A stretch of 64,000 bases of DNA from Tridacna crocea (GCA_943736015.1 OX031065.1:52182992-52246991); one strand, 5' to 3'. Counted from the first letter of the stretch, positions 49,328 through 60,689 are shown. The notes: a model not told the origin generated them from the letters alone. A program made the numbers and translations.

Positions 49328-49562
49328 TTAACTCTTTACACAAGCAAAACGACAAAATTTTAGACTGGTCCAAATTGCAAGCATTTGCAGACAACAAAAT
49401 AAAAGTGACTGAAAATTTGAAATTTGTTTTGTGAAGGGCAGAAAACATTGTGGGAAAAGGAGAAAATGCTGCTTACCTGCATTTTCTCCTTTTCCCACAA
49501 TGTTTTCCAAAGGCTTCTTTCTCAGAGTCGTCAAAAGTAGGGATTGTGTTGTAATGGGTTAA
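49328..49562 (+). mobile_element. Family A MITE, plus
   Basis: TTAACTCTTTACACAAGC plus 6 extra bases, core GCTGCTTACCTGC, end TTGTAATGGGTTAA. Confidence 0.82.
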
Positions 49563-50465
49563 AATAATCCTAAAAGATAACATAAACTAAATGAATATAG
49601 CAAGTTGTGCAAGAGCTTAAGGCAGTATTACTTTTTAACAATTTACACCTTTACAAAATAGGTAGCTGTGCGGTTTCTTGGTTCACGGCAGTTACAGTCT
49701 GATCAAGAAAAAGTCAGAATTTCAACAGAGTATGAAATAAATCATCCAAAAATTTTCTAGTTTCATCTTTTGATTAGTGTCATAGAAAAATATCATGGAG
49801 TTTCATTTGAACATTTGAAAGGAAATTAACCTTGACCTTCACCAATGTCCTGGTGCCATTCTGAAATTGATGCATGTGACTTTGACACCTAGCAGATACT
49901 AAGTGATCACAAACACTTAAAGTGAGCTATTAATGCTCATTTGATCTGTAAATAAACATAAAGGTAAAAGAAGAACACTCATAACATGATTGACATATCG
50001 TAAATGATCAATAGTGATTAGCACATAACACATATCTGTAAGAAGCTTTTGTCATAATTTCTTGATTATGCAGGCTTGTACTAATAAAGCTATTTTTTAA
50101 AAAAATTCCTACCAGTAGATGGCAGGCTTACCACCTCATTTATAAAACACTCCAAACTTTTTACCAAATAAAAGGATAAAATGTTGTTGACCAATATTTT
50201 CTACACTTTCAAATATAAAATCCAATATTAAAACCATATTATTTGTCATCCACAAATGCTTTCAAATTGGATTGAGTATAATTTTGGTATCTTATTGCAG
50301 TATTTGGGAACTTAAATTGAAACTTCCTGCTGCAGTTAATTTCTTTATACGGAGTCACTGAAAATAGGCTAAATTTGAGTTTTATACATTCAATTCTATC
50401 AAACAATGCAGTGTTTAGCCATTTACCAAAATATCCCGGGTTCACAACCCTAAAACAGAGGCCCT
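49563..50465. other. Intergenic stretch; only MITE scraps
   Basis: Degraded A-type scraps near 50155-50290 and 50415-50465; otherwise nothing recognised. Confidence 0.45.
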
Positions 50466-50798
50466 TTAACGCTTTACCAAACTACAAATTTTTACTCTGT
50501 TCCAAATTGAAAGCATTTGCAGACAACAAAATAAAATGTGATTGAAAAATTAAAATTTGTTATGGGGAGGGTAGAAAACATTGTGGGAAGAGGAGAAAAT
50601 GCTGGTTACCAGAATTTTCTCCTTTCTTCTACAATGTTTTCAAATGCTTGTTTTTCAAGGTCGTTAAAAGGTAAAAGATGCCAGTAACCAGCATTTTCTG
50701 CTTTACCCACAATCTTTTCTACAATTTCACAAACAGTAGCTATCATTTCAGCTAAATTTATTCTGCCATCTTATTTTTTGTTGTTTGGTAAAGAGTTA
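50466..50798 (+). mobile_element. Two family A copies fused head to tail
   Basis: A plus copy (AACGCTTTACCAAACTAC, GGTTACC) runs to GTCGTTAAAAGG and is joined to the right half of a minus copy (CCAGTAACCAGCATTTTCTG ... TTTGGTAAAGAGTTAA). Confidence 0.65.
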
Positions 50799-51142
50799 AA
50801 TCATCCTGGCAATACCATATTTTGAAATCATTCTACAAAAAGAGGGAATATCAGATTGTCCATTAGCAGGATTTTCTCCAATTTAAACAATATTTCCTAG
50901 CAATTACAAGGCAGAAATTATTCTTTATTCCAAGTATTTATTCCTTACTTCAAATTTTAAAAGATCCTAACTTGTCTACGAAAGAGTTTAATTAGGACAA
51001 ATACAATCTATCTGAAGCTGAACTAAAATCAATTTGAATGTCATACCTCCGATAATGCATCAAAATTCTTCTCTTTATCTTTTTACAGCAAGAGATATAT
51101 ACATGTACTACAAATGTTGACACTTTGTTTAAAATTTTAGTT

Positions 51143-51369
51143 TACTGTTTACCATACAATCCTGAGTTTTATCGATGCCAATGAAATGACCTTTTGAAAA
51201 CATTGTGGGAAAGAGAGAAAATGCTGGTTACCAGCATTTTTTCCTTTTCCCACCATGTTTTTCTACCATTCCAAAGGTGAATTACTATTTTTGAGACACA
51301 ACCTTTCTGTTGTCTGCAAAAGCTATCAATTTTAGCAAGTCTACAGTTATACTGTTTGGTAAAAGGGTC
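51143..51369 (-). mobile_element. Family A MITE, minus, centre base reversed
   Basis: TTTACCATACAATCCTGAG start, GGTTACC centre, TTTGGTAAAAGGGTCA end. Confidence 0.75.
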
Positions 51370-51772
51370 ATGACGTCTACAACTTCTGGATCTAAGCACT
51401 AACAACTTAACATGGAGAGCAAAAATTTCAAACTACCAAGTAAAATAGAAACATTCTACGATTGTTTTGCTTTTTTTTGTACCCATCTCAGGGAATCTTT
51501 TGGAACAAATAAACTTAATGGCAAGGGATTTTTTGGCTCTATTTTCTGGATTTCAAAATCACTTTCGACAATTTACAATTTTCTATAACAACTCAATTTG
51601 GAGTGCAATTGGGTCATGATGGCCATGTATTGCAAATATATGCAGAGAGCCACAATTGGTATAAACTGAATCATACAAGCATGTACTACTATAAGAGTTC
51701 TGAAATTCATGCAAGTAGAAACTAACTTACAAAAATTCAATATTTTTTTATGTAGAATTAATCCATAAAAGG

Positions 51773-52001
51773 TTAAGCCTTTACCCCATAAGGCATTTCT
51801 ATGGTATCTCTAACTGACCCTAAATAACAGCAAGGATGAAGCCGTTTTTTATGTGTATTGGACACCTTTTGATAGTATAGAAAACATTGTGGCAAATGGT
51901 GAAATTGCTCATGACGAGCAATTTCACCTTTTGCCACAATGTTTTCAAAAGGCTCCTACAAGCAATGCATAGAAATGAGTACCTATGGAGTAAAAGGTTA
52001 A
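51773..52001 (+). mobile_element. Family B MITE, complete
   Basis: TTAAGCCTTTACCCCATAAG to TATGGAGTAAAAGGTTAA. Hairpin GAAATTGCTCATGACGAGCA. Confidence 0.87.
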
Positions 52002-52162
52002 ATGTTGGAAAATACTATTATCTGTCATGATCATATTTCTGGCACACCCAGATACTAGATTCTGAATTCAAATCTGTATTGGGCCTACGCATGGAGAATT
52101 ATCACTGTTTCTAAGGAAGTAAATATAAGGCTTCAATGTTTTTCAAAGATTTTTGTTGTAAA

Positions 52163-52330
52163 TATAATTTTCAGCTAGTCCAAATCAGAAGCATTTGCAG
52201 ATGACAAAATTAATGTGGCTCAAAAATTTTAATTTGTTTTGGAAAGTGTAGAAAACGCTGTGGGAAAAGCATTTCAGAATGGATCTTTCTCAAGGTCATG
52301 AAAACCTGGGATTGTTTGGTAAAGGGTTAA
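52163..52330 (+). mobile_element. Family A MITE, plus, hairpin deleted
   Basis: Long arm, then GTGGGAAAAGCATTTCAG: the hairpin is reduced to one arm. Ends TTTGGTAAAGGGTTAA. Confidence 0.7.
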
Positions 52331-53074
52331 TTACCCATATATCTCCAAGAGACTGATTTATATAAAGAAAGCTGAGTACTGGAAAAATCAAAAGAAGTTA
52401 ACATAGTAGACCCGAAATGGAAAACAGCTATTTCCACAATAATATTATCCTACAAAATTTGCTAAGATCAAAAATGAGTTTTATTGTACTGCTTTCACTG
52501 AGCCACTTTTTCCTTTTTGTCCTTCCTAGAATTATCAGTTATAAATCTAAAACCACTATATTCTTATTACAAATGGATATGATAATCACCTCCTTTTTCT
52601 GGAAACTAACAAAATTATCAACAAATAATCTCAGGATGGACATAAAATGAATTCCTGGTAAGTTAAAAATGTGCCAAAGTATATCTTTATACATCTGTCT
52701 TTAACAATTGTTAAAAAATTTTATGCCATGCTGCACTAGAAGTATTACGGGTCCACTACGTTCAGGTGAAGATGCATCACATAAAGTTGACACAATTATG
52801 GACACATCTGCAACAGACACCATGCCATGATGATAACCTTGCTGACCTTTGGCCAGTGTAGCTAAAAATAAAACTGTTAAGATAGAACTTAAAATAACCT
52901 ATACATTATCAGTATTCCCAGATATTCAATAAATTAACAATTCTTATAAACAACAATTTTGATGAGCAAAATAGAGAAAGGCAACTCAAACTCTCCTGAA
53001 TCCTATCAACTGTCCTCTGCATGGCTTTATTCACTGAGTGGTTGAATTTGAGCCATGCTTTGGCAAAAGAGGGC
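52331..53074. other. Intergenic stretch with two element-end fragments
   Basis: 52715-52775 matches the left end of the 30376 element in reverse; 52813-52866 matches the end of the 10820 element. Confidence 0.5.
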
Positions 53075-53295
53075 TTAACCCTTTACCCCATAAGGCATTT
53101 CTGTGGTAATTGACCCTAAATAACAGCACGGATGAAGCCGTTTCTTTGTGTATATGACACCTTTTGATAGTGTAGAAAACGTTGTGGCAAAAGGTGAAAT
53201 TGCTCGTCACAAGCAATTTCACCTTTTGCCACAATGTTTTCCAAAGGCTCCCACAAGCAATGCGTAGATATTAGTATCTATGGAGTAAAGGGTTA
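53075..53295 (+). mobile_element. Family B MITE, complete
   Basis: TTAACCCTTTACCCCATAAG to TATGGAGTAAAGGGTTAA. Hairpin GAAATTGCTCGTCACAAGCA. Confidence 0.86.
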
Positions 53296-53486
53296 ATAAA
53301 TCCCTCTGATGCATAATAAAAGCCCTAACTCATTCCAAAATTATGGGTCAATAGGTGCCACTATTTTCAATAACTGACAATCATGAAGTAGCTTGGTCCT
53401 TTCACAAAACAGAAAATTGACCTATAGCAAAGTTTTGGCCTGGGTCAGTCCGCTGACTGACCTAGATCAATACTTTTCGCGGATGC

Positions 53487-53700
53487 ATTAAATATTACCA
53501 AACGACAAAATTTTAGGCCTGTCCAAATCGAAAGCATTTGCAGACGACAAAATAAAAGTGACTGAAAATTTGGAATTTTTGTTTTGTGGAGGGTAGGAAA
53601 CATTGTGGGAAAAGGAGAAAATGCTGGTTACCAGCATTTTCTCCTTTTCCAACAATGTTTTCTATAGGCTTCTTTCTGAGGGTCGTCAAAAGTCTTAAGC
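53487..53700 (+). mobile_element. Family A MITE, plus, right end lost
   Basis: TTAAATATTACCAAACGAC start, GGTTACC, stops at GTCGTCAAAAGTCTTAA. Confidence 0.75.
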
Positions 53701-53904
53701 CCCCTTTTCACAGAGCATGGCTCATTTTTGTATATTGGCATTTTTACAGCCTAGTCATAACATGGCAGTCAGTGCAACTACACCATGTTTACTGGCTTTC
53801 TCACACCAGTACCAACGCAATGTTCTTTCCAAGTTACTGACTACTTTTCTCACATGCATCAGAAGTGAGGGGGCATAAAATCCCCTGGAAGAAAGCCTGC
53901 TTCT

Positions 53905-53985
53905 GTCAAACTCACAACAACCAGGTCAGATGCCTTATCAATGAGCTATTTGGGCAGGCCCATGGCTCTGTTGACCATCTCGTGG
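53905..53985 (-). repeat. Decayed tRNA-like sequence
   Basis: Minus strand: AATAGCTCATTGATAAGGC (box A-like) and TGTGAGTTTGACAG (box B-like), with GCCTGC / GCAGGC at the edges. Confidence 0.35.
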
Positions 53986-54269
53986 TCACTCTATAGTCTT
54001 GGGAGATGTACTCTAAATGATACCTCCATAAACATTCAAAGCTCTAGAACAAGATGTTTGAAACCAGATCATTTCTATTACAAATTATTCTCTTACATAA
54101 CCAGAATTTCTCCATTTTCTACAATGTTGCCTTCCCAACCTCAACAAATCTCATATTTTGAGCCAATTCTTTTTTTTTTCATGAAGTCCAAAATTTCTGT
54201 CATCTGGACAAAGGGTAAACCCATACAGCTCCTTTTATGACTGTTCATAATTGTTATTGCCCTTGTGGC

Positions 54270-54330
54270 CAGCAAAGATCACCATCAGACTGCACAATTG
54301 TGCAGTTTGATCTTTGATCTACTATCCGCC
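54270..54330 (+). repeat. Hairpin family H fragment
   Basis: AAAGATCACCATCAGACTGC and GCAGTTTGATCTTTGATCTA arms. Confidence 0.55.
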
Positions 54331-54344
54331 GTGCACAGACAGTC

Positions 54345-54749
54345 CCATCTTCGCAAGCCAAGGCTGATGATTCACTACACTACTCTACGCTTGGCGAATC
54401 GAGCTTGATTTTTACATTCCCCCGATATGTATTTTCACTGGATGCAGCCAGCTTTAACTGCAACGAATGAAATCGCTCCTAGCATTTCATCTTTGATAAA
54501 AACAGAATAAGGTCGCTAGCTTTCGAATAGACGGTAAACTATGGAAACCCACGTGGATGTCTGCTTATCGCTTCATGTGTGTTCGTAAGGGGTTTGTAAA
54601 ACAATATTTTATTTGCTTTTAGAAATATGATGTAAAGGAGGGTAATGACCAGCATTCAATAGAGGGCGCATCACAGGAATCTCGAAATTGGGCTCAATCA
54701 GCCAAGGTAAGATCAACATAGTGATCGTACCCTTGGCTCGCGAAGATGA
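54345..54749 (+). mobile_element. CATCTTCGC TIR element, copy 1
   Basis: TIRs CCATCTTCGCAAGCCAAGG and CCTTGGCTCGCGAAGATG. Internal phrases ATGCAGCCAGCTTTAACTGC and GATAAGCAGACATCC-type are shared, inverted, with 63151-63554. Lies 99 bp past the TMEM64 stop. Confidence 0.85.
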
Positions 54750-54848
54750 GAGTCCTAAAACTGCAATTATTTAGGGTTTTTTTTTTCAAACCTGAAAGCA
54801 TCCATTACATATATTTGGCATTCTGTTAAGATCCTCACAACCTCTGCA

Positions 54849-55082
54849 TCAGTTTAACAACCTTGATCTCTCTACATAACCGTTGACTATGTTTGGATCT
54901 TTCATATGACTAGGTTGCAGCTGTTCGTCAAACCCTGTCTGATCATCAACTGTCCCTTCATGTACCACTTCTGTTAGCATGGGATTCTGATCTTTCCTTT
55001 CTTCCTCTGTTTCTACAGCTTTCTTCAGTTCCATACGCGCTTTACGGACAACAAAAAATGTTAAAGCTATTCCAAGAATTAT
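54849..55082 (-). CDS. TMEM64: TMEM64 exon 3
   Basis: Acceptor CTATTTTCAG, then IILGIALTFFVVRKARMELK and an acidic hydrophilic tail ending RSRLLN and TGA (54849-54851). Confidence 0.92.
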   Translation of the reverse strand: MILGIALTFFVVRKARMELKKAVETEEERKDQNPMLTEVVHEGTVDDQTGFDEQLQPSHMKDPNIVNGYVERSRLLN

Positions 55083-58000
55083 CTGAAAATAGTTAGTTAA
55101 CATAATGTAAGATAGCATCATTGAAGGAAGTAATTAATTAAAGTAATCAGATGACAAAATTGAGCTTGGCTTTGAAAACAAGGTGTTTAACCCTTTGCAC
55201 ACAATCCCAAGGTTTAATGACCCCGACAGAGATAGTTTTTGAAAACATTGTGGGAAAAGGAGAAAATGCTGGTAATCAGCATTTTCTCCTTTTCCCACAA
55301 TGTTTTCAATTGGGTTATACCTCAGGGTCATAAAAACCAGGGATTGTTCGGTAAAGAGTTAAATGATGGGATTTGACTTGAATGATAGAAAGTCAGCGTT
55401 ACGAGAAAAGACAGTTTCTTCTTTTCCCACAATGTTTTCTACCCTGCTGAAAACAAATTTCGGTATTTAACTCTTTACTCCATAGATACTCATTTCTACG
55501 CACTGCTTGTAGGAGCCTTTGGAAAACATGGTGGCAAAAGGTGAAATTGCTCATGACGAGCAATTTCACCTTTTGTCACAATGTTTTCTATGCTATCAAA
55601 AGGTGTCATATACACATAAGAAACGGTTTCATCCTTGCTGTTATTTAGCGTCAATTAGAGATACCATAGAAATGCCTTATGGAGTAAAGGGTTAAGTTAA
55701 GTCTATTTTGTTGTCTGCCAGTGCTTTCAATTTGGACCAGTCTATAGTAGAGCAGTTTGGTAAAGAGTTAAGTGGCAAACAATGTGCCATCTACAACTGC
55801 TGTCAATCTAGACAAATCTGAAAGCTGATTGTTTGGTAAAAGTTAACTCTTTACCAAACAACAACATTTTGGACTTGTCCAAATTGAAAGCTTTTACAGA
55901 ATGACAAAATAAATGTGAATCGAAAATTTAAACTTGGTTTGGAAAGGGTTGATAGCATTGTGGGAAAAGGAGAAAATGCTGGTTACCAGCATTTTCTCCA
56001 TTTCCCACAATGTTTTCAAAGGCTTTCTTTCTCAGGGTCATTAAAAGTTGGGATTGTTTGGTAAAGGTTAAACAAAAGCTGATCTTTCACTAACCTGAAC
56101 AACTAAAACTATATAGCCAGTTTTCTGACTAGTTCCGTCTGTAAGTATATCGTTCATGGATCTTAGCGTAGAACCCATGTAACAGTTTAAAATCGCAGTC
56201 GGGAAAAGTCCAACAGTAGTGGCTGCTAAATAAGTTGAAAGAGGTATATCTGTGAGCTGAAAAAGACAAATAACTCTTTACTAAACATTCCCCAGTTTTA
56301 ACGACCTTGAAGAAAAAGCCTGTAGAAAACATAGTGGGAAAAGGAGAAAATGCTGGTAACCAGCATTTTCTCCTTTTCCCACAATGTTTTCTACCCTGCT
56401 GGAAACAAATTTCAATTTTTGAAATATGTTTATTTTGTCCTCTGCAAGTGCTTTCAATTTGGACCAGTCTAAAACAGTCGTAACGAGTAATTTCTCCTTT
56501 TCCCACAGTGTTTTCTAGCCTATCGGAAAACTTTCTGCCATTCTCATCAAATTCAAAATTGTCATCTGCTGACACTTTGAGTTTGGCACAGTCCAAAATT
56601 TGTCATTTGGGAAAGGGTTAAGGATTGATGATAGTCAAAGCTATAAGATTCATTCCTCTCTCACTGCTGATTATTGTTTCGAAACTGGTCATGTGGGAAA
56701 GCGGTCAATGACTGGAGAAGAATATTGTGTAAAATCTCTAGCAAAGTATGGAAAGGTGCACAAGTTGCAGCAAGTGTAACTGAAATAATAATGAACACAG
56801 CCTTTACTCTTTACCACACAATCCTTACTTTTAACCGACTCTGAGAAAGAAGCCTTTTGAAAACACTGTGGGAAAAGGAGAAAATGCTGGTAACCAGCAT
56901 TTTCTCCTTTTCCCAGAATGTTTTCAACCCTTCCCAACCAAAATTTCAATTTATCAGTACATTTTTTTTTCGTCTGTAAATGATTTCAATTTGGACCAGT
57001 CGATAATTCTCCCATTTGGTAAAGAGCTATTAAATATCGTACATTCAAACAATCATGAGAGTGAAGGCTTGTGAAAAGAGTGGGAAAAGGAGAGAATATT
57101 GGTTACCAGTATTCATCATTTTTTCCCCATTTTTCAGTGTTTTCTGCTCTATCGAACAGTTTTCAAAACATTGAGGAAAAAGAAGAAAATATTCATAACT
57201 GGTACTGTGGTACTAGCTTTTCTTCATTTACAACAGTTGTGTTTCCAAAAGGCCCTTTTCTTACAGTTGTTATGTCCTTACCACACAATCCGGAATTTTA
57301 ACGACCCTGAAAAAGAAACCTTTTTAAAACAGTGTGAGAAAAGGAGAAAATGCTGGTTACCAACATTTTCTTCTTTTCCCACAATGTTTTCTACCCTTCC
57401 CAAAACAATTTTTGAAACTGGAGTTGGAGTCACATCTATTTTGTTGCCTGCAAATACTTTCAAGTTGGACTGGTCTTAAATTTTGTCATTTGCTAAAGAG
57501 TTAAAACTTGGGACTGTGCAGTATAGGCTTAACCCTTTCCCAAACGACAAATTTTGGACTCTTCCAAACCAAAAGAGTTTGCAGACAACAATTTTAGATT
57601 TAGAGAAAATGCGAGAAAGATCTCAAACAGGGTAGAAAACACTGTGGGAAAAGGAGAAATTGCTCATTACGAGCAATTTCTCCTTTTCCCACAGTGTTTT
57701 CAATAGACTTTAACTGCCGACACGTAAAAAACAGGGCTTGTTTGGGAAAGGGTTAAATCTACATGTTTTTAATTTTGTCATCTGAGAAAGTGTTTACCCA
57801 CTCATTTTATGATACTGTACTGATAAATTTTTTGTGAGGCTTGGTGATAACTTCAGCTGAAAACCAGCTTAACCCTTTCCCAAACGACAAACTTTTGGAC
57901 TAGATCAAATTGAAAGTATTTGTAGATGACAATTCAACTCTTGCTGAAAAGATGATTTCTGTCTATGATAGGGTAGAAAACATTGTGGGAAAAGGAGAAA

Positions 58001-60629
58001 ATGCTGGTTACCAGCATTTTCTCCTTTTCCACAATGTTTTCAAAAGGCTACTACTCCAGACCGGTAAAAAACAGGGATTGTTTTGGAAAGGGTTCACTCT
58101 TTACCAAACAACAAAATTCTAGAATTCTTTATTTTTAAAGCATTTACAGACAAAAAAATTAAAAGTGACTCAGAAACTAAAATTTGCTTTGGAATGGGTA
58201 GAAAACAGAGCTAGAAAAAGAGAAAATGTTGGTGACAAGAGCAAGACACTGTCACTTTAACAGCTCGGGGCGACATGATTAACCACAGCCGCGAACAAGT
58301 TTCCAAGTCCCCTGCCACCTGACCGTACAATTAATATTATTATACTGCAAAGAAATTTCTCATGATCTGATTGGTTAACATGCCGGGAACATAATATCAT
58401 GTTCCCTGGCGAAAACCGTGTAAAGCCAGTTTCCCTTTTCAGTGCCCTGTAAACATCACTACACGTGCAACACAACATCTAAAATGGCGGCGTCGATCGA
58501 TCAGCAGACTGCACATTTATGCACCAAAATGCACGTTTTAGTGACGTCAGTTTCCAGTGACTTCAGTTTTCATTGAAGTGGGGCTCTCAGAAGGGAATTT
58601 CTATTTCGTCAGCATACTCGATTCGTGAGATTATAATACAGGAAAATTACGATTAAACGCGCTTTGAAAGGGTAAAACTTTGCAGTATAATAAATTCGTT
58701 GTACGGTCAGGTGGCAGGGGACTTGGAAACTTGTTCACGGCTGTGGTGAATCATGTCGCCACCTCGCCTTCGGCTCGGGGCAACATGATTTACCACAGCC
58801 GTGAACAAGTTTCCAAGTCCGGTCAGGTGGCAGGGGACTTGGAAACTTGTTCACGGCTGTGGTGAATCGTGTCGCCACCTCGCCTTCGGCTCGGGGCAAC
58901 ATGATTTACCACAGCCGTGAACAAGTTTCCAAGTCCCCTGCCACCTGACCGTACAACTAATAATGTCTGGTGAATATCTAACCTTTATCCTGCTAAATAA
59001 CTAAAATTAAAATTTCAATTTGATAGTGAGAACCCAAATAATGCTATTCAAAGGTTTGCTTTGGGGAAAATATCTCCTTAGCAGACTGCATAGATCAAAG
59101 ATCAGACTGCTTGTCCTGCACAGTCTGATCTTTATCTACGCTGTCCGCAAGAGGTCAGCGAATCACGTTCAGGGGCCTAAGAGTAAAGTTTGAAAAGTCC
59201 CCGCCCCTTTTACTACAGTTGGTTGGTTATTTCCATTTATTTATTGTTGCTACCGGTTGCCCATCTGAAGACGGTTAGTTGTTACTGGGATAGTGCAAGG
59301 ATACAGGTCGAAACTACTGAGAGCTTCGCCTGGTTCTTTAACATCCTCGGCGTATAGCACCGGGGATTCAAACCCACAACCGAAACATTGTAATCACGAG
59401 TCCTACGCTCTACCTACTGAGCTATATCGGCTGGTGATTTTACTACAGTGCATGCATTAGAGAAGTTTTTACTCTACAAAGACACGCTAAAAAACTGTGG
59501 GCGGAGCTTCGCGTAAACCGGGATACAACTGTATACAGGTCAACCATTTAATGATTAAGTAGTCACATATTTCAACATACTGAGTCTGTTTGGAATTAAA
59601 TTCTGCAGTTCTGAACAAAATCTGACGTTTTCATTGGTTTAGAAAGTAGGGCAAACTGTAAATTGAGTTGAAGGGCAAAAAAGTTATGGCCCTTATGCAA
59701 AAACCTACAGACGGACAGCTAGACACACAGAAGGACCAAACAAAAACTATATGCCCCAGATTTTTGTAAGGTCATAAATAAGAAATAAGCAAACTAAATG
59801 CCTAAAGTGCAGAAATGAAAACAGTTACCACAGAACATTATTGGAAAAATAATTATGTTCTGAAGATAACCGGCTGTCACCACACACTTGAATTATTTTC
59901 TAGGTACAATGACAACAGAGCACAACATTCACTATAAAAAGGAGCAAAAATAAATATACTTACTGAAAATAAACTGTTCTGTAGACCAAATGGGAATGGT
60001 GTAAGTCTCATTAATGCTACAACTTTAAATCCATGCTTGCCGCTAACTACAGCTATAACTGCCGTCATGTTATCATTATAAAATTTCCTAATTATAAAAC
60101 TCCTACAAAACTTTTTCATTGTAACATGAGCAATAGCAACACCTACTGAACTACACACTTCAACAACTATAGGACCATAGACCAACCCATATAAATACCC
60201 GCAAGCCAACATTAACAAAATCACACCCCAAGCCATTGGAAATGACACTGCTGTATAAAGTAGCAAAAATATCACAAAACTGACTCGTAAATCCACTTTC
60301 TCCATCCAAACTAATAAATCTTTTATATAATCTCGACAAAAAACAAGGAGGAGGCAAATACATGAGATTATCAAAATTGAAGACAAGGTGACTTGGTAGC
60401 AGTTCAATCCTTTTGAATCAGAAAAATTAAATTTTTCTGCACTTTTCGGTGAGATAGGTTTTGATAGAGTATTGTTGCACATATCTAGCTGAAAGTTTGT
60501 GTTCTCCTGATGGGGAGACTGGTGTGATAGAAACACCTGATCCATTTTGGAAGTTCCACCAAGTAAAAACTCCTTGGCATCATTGGCTTGAATGTGAGGC
60601 ACATGTAATCCCTCTGTCCACTTGGTCAT
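54849..60629 (-). CDS. TMEM64: TMEM64-like VTT-domain membrane protein, three exons, complete
   Basis: Multi-pass membrane protein of the VTT (SNARE-associated/DedA-like) family. Minus-strand exons 59964-60629, 56095-56256 and 54849-55082 are all in phase 0 and give 353 residues; vertebrate TMEM64 is of similar size. The start is the first in-frame ATG (60627-60629). Membrane stretches: about 80-97, 115-135, 136-170, part of exon 2 (YLAATTVGLFPTAILN) and exon 2/3 (IVLVVQ|IILGIALTFFVV). The family signature is GKHGFKVVALMRLTPFPFGL (197-216) with QNSLFS, then GLFPTAILNCYMGSTLRSM. The acidic tail is cytosolic by analogy. TMEM64 has been linked to calcium handling and Wnt signalling in vertebrates, and VTT relatives to lipid scrambling; the role here is inferred by homology only. 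Confidence 0.94.
55187..55362. mobile_element. Short family A MITE with two short arms
   Basis: TTAACCCTTTGCACACAATC to GATTGTTCGGTAAAGAGTTAA, centre GCTGGTAATCAGC. 176 bp, nearly one palindrome, as both ends are short-arm type. Confidence 0.8.
55390..55773 (-). mobile_element. Family A MITE split by a family B insertion
   Basis: Hairpin right arm and GAAAACAAATTTCGGTAT, then the family B element, then TATTTTGTTGTCTGCCAGTG to TTTGGTAAAGAGTTAA. Confidence 0.8.
55467..55695 (-). mobile_element. Family B MITE nested in family A
   Basis: TTAACTCTTTACTCCATAGA to GGAGTAAAGGGTTAA. Hairpin GAAATTGCTCATGACGAGCA. TTAA on each side inside the host MITE. Confidence 0.88.
55843..56071 (+). mobile_element. 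Family A MITE, plus, in TMEM64 intron 2
   Basis: TTAACTCTTTACCAAACAAC to TTTGGTAAAGGTTAA, GGTTACC. Confidence 0.86.
56095..56256 (-). CDS. TMEM64: TMEM64 exon 2
   Basis: Acceptor CTTTTTCAG and donor GTTCAG|GTTAGT, 54 codons: LTDIPLSTYLAATTVGLFPT, then AILNCYMGSTLRSMNDI. A family A MITE ends 23 bp from the donor. Confidence 0.93.
56272..56621 (-). mobile_element. Family A / family C chimera in TMEM64 intron 1
   Basis: A full A hairpin (GGTAACC) and its long arm up to GGACCAGTCTAAAA, then directly the right half of a C element (CGTAACGAGTAATTTCTCCT ... TTTGGGAAAGGGTTAA). Begins 15 bp outside exon 2. Confidence 0.8.
56807..57028 (-). mobile_element. Family A MITE, minus
   Basis: TACTCTTTACCACACAATCC start, GGTAACC, CATTTGGTAAAGAGCTA end. 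Confidence 0.8.
57060..57270. mobile_element. Two degraded MITE fragments
   Basis: GTGGGAAAAGGAGAGAATAT / GGTTACCAGTATTCATC and GAGGAAAAAGAAGAAAATAT pieces. Confidence 0.45.
57278..57504 (-). mobile_element. Family A MITE, minus, centre base reversed
   Basis: TTACCACACAATCCGGAATT start, GCTGGTTACCAAC, TTGCTAAAGAGTTAA end. Confidence 0.78.
57529..57756 (+). mobile_element. Family C MITE, complete (reference copy)
   Basis: TTAACCCTTTCCCAAACGAC to TTTGGGAAAGGGTTAA. Hairpin GAAATTGCTCATTACGAGCA within CACTGTGGGAAAAGG arms. Confidence 0.88.
57869..58095 (+). mobile_element. MITE with family C ends and family A core
   Basis: TTAACCCTTTCCCAAACGAC start and TTTTGGAAAGGGTT end; hairpin GCTGGTTACCAGC. 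Close relative of 6029-6257. Confidence 0.82.
58096..58236 (+). mobile_element. Family A left half
   Basis: CTCTTTACCAAACAACAAAA to AGAGAAAATGTTGGTGACAA, cut by the element starting near 58257. Confidence 0.65.
58257..58957. mobile_element. Large inverted-repeat structure with two tandem hairpins
   Basis: Left arm 58257-58353 (CATGATTAACCACAGCC ... TGACCGTACAA ... ATACTGCAAAG) pairs with 58676-58775. The right side holds a 116 bp self-complementary unit twice (58705-58820, 58821-58935) with tip CGCCTTCGGCTCGG and a final half arm to 58957. Confidence 0.82.
58980..59175 (-). repeat. Hairpin family H element
   Basis: Hairpin 59090-59150 (AGATCAAAGATCAGACTG ... CAGTCTGATCTTTATCT). The CTTTATCCTGCTAAATAACT edge matches the other copies in reverse. 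Confidence 0.62.
59200..59435 (-). mobile_element. tRNA-derived SINE
   Basis: Minus strand: CGATATAGCTCAGTAGGTAG (box A) and GTGGGTTTGAATCCCC (box B) at about 59360-59432, then a body (GAGGATGTTAAAGAACCAGG). Not taken as a real tRNA gene because the anticodon arm is long and irregular. Confidence 0.65.
59660..59775 (+). repeat. Dispersed-element 3' remnant
   Basis: GACGGACAGCTAGACACACA and ACAAAAACTATATGCCCCAG phrases, often seen at the ends of bivalve dispersed elements (recollection). Confidence 0.4.
59964..60629 (-). CDS. TMEM64: TMEM64 exon 1
   Basis: 222 codons from MTKWTEGLHV to LQNSLFS, donor TTTTCA|GTAAGT. Holds a polar N-terminus (about 75 residues), the first membrane segments and most of the VTT core. 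Confidence 0.93.
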
Positions 60630-60689
60630 TGTGTCCGTTTGTACCGATAGACTGATATAGTTGCAAAATACTGAGATAACTCTCAAGGT

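Noticed and set aside
56129..56596. 155-codon open frame, minus strand
   Set aside because: Joins a MITE to the wrong reading frame of TMEM64 exon 2.
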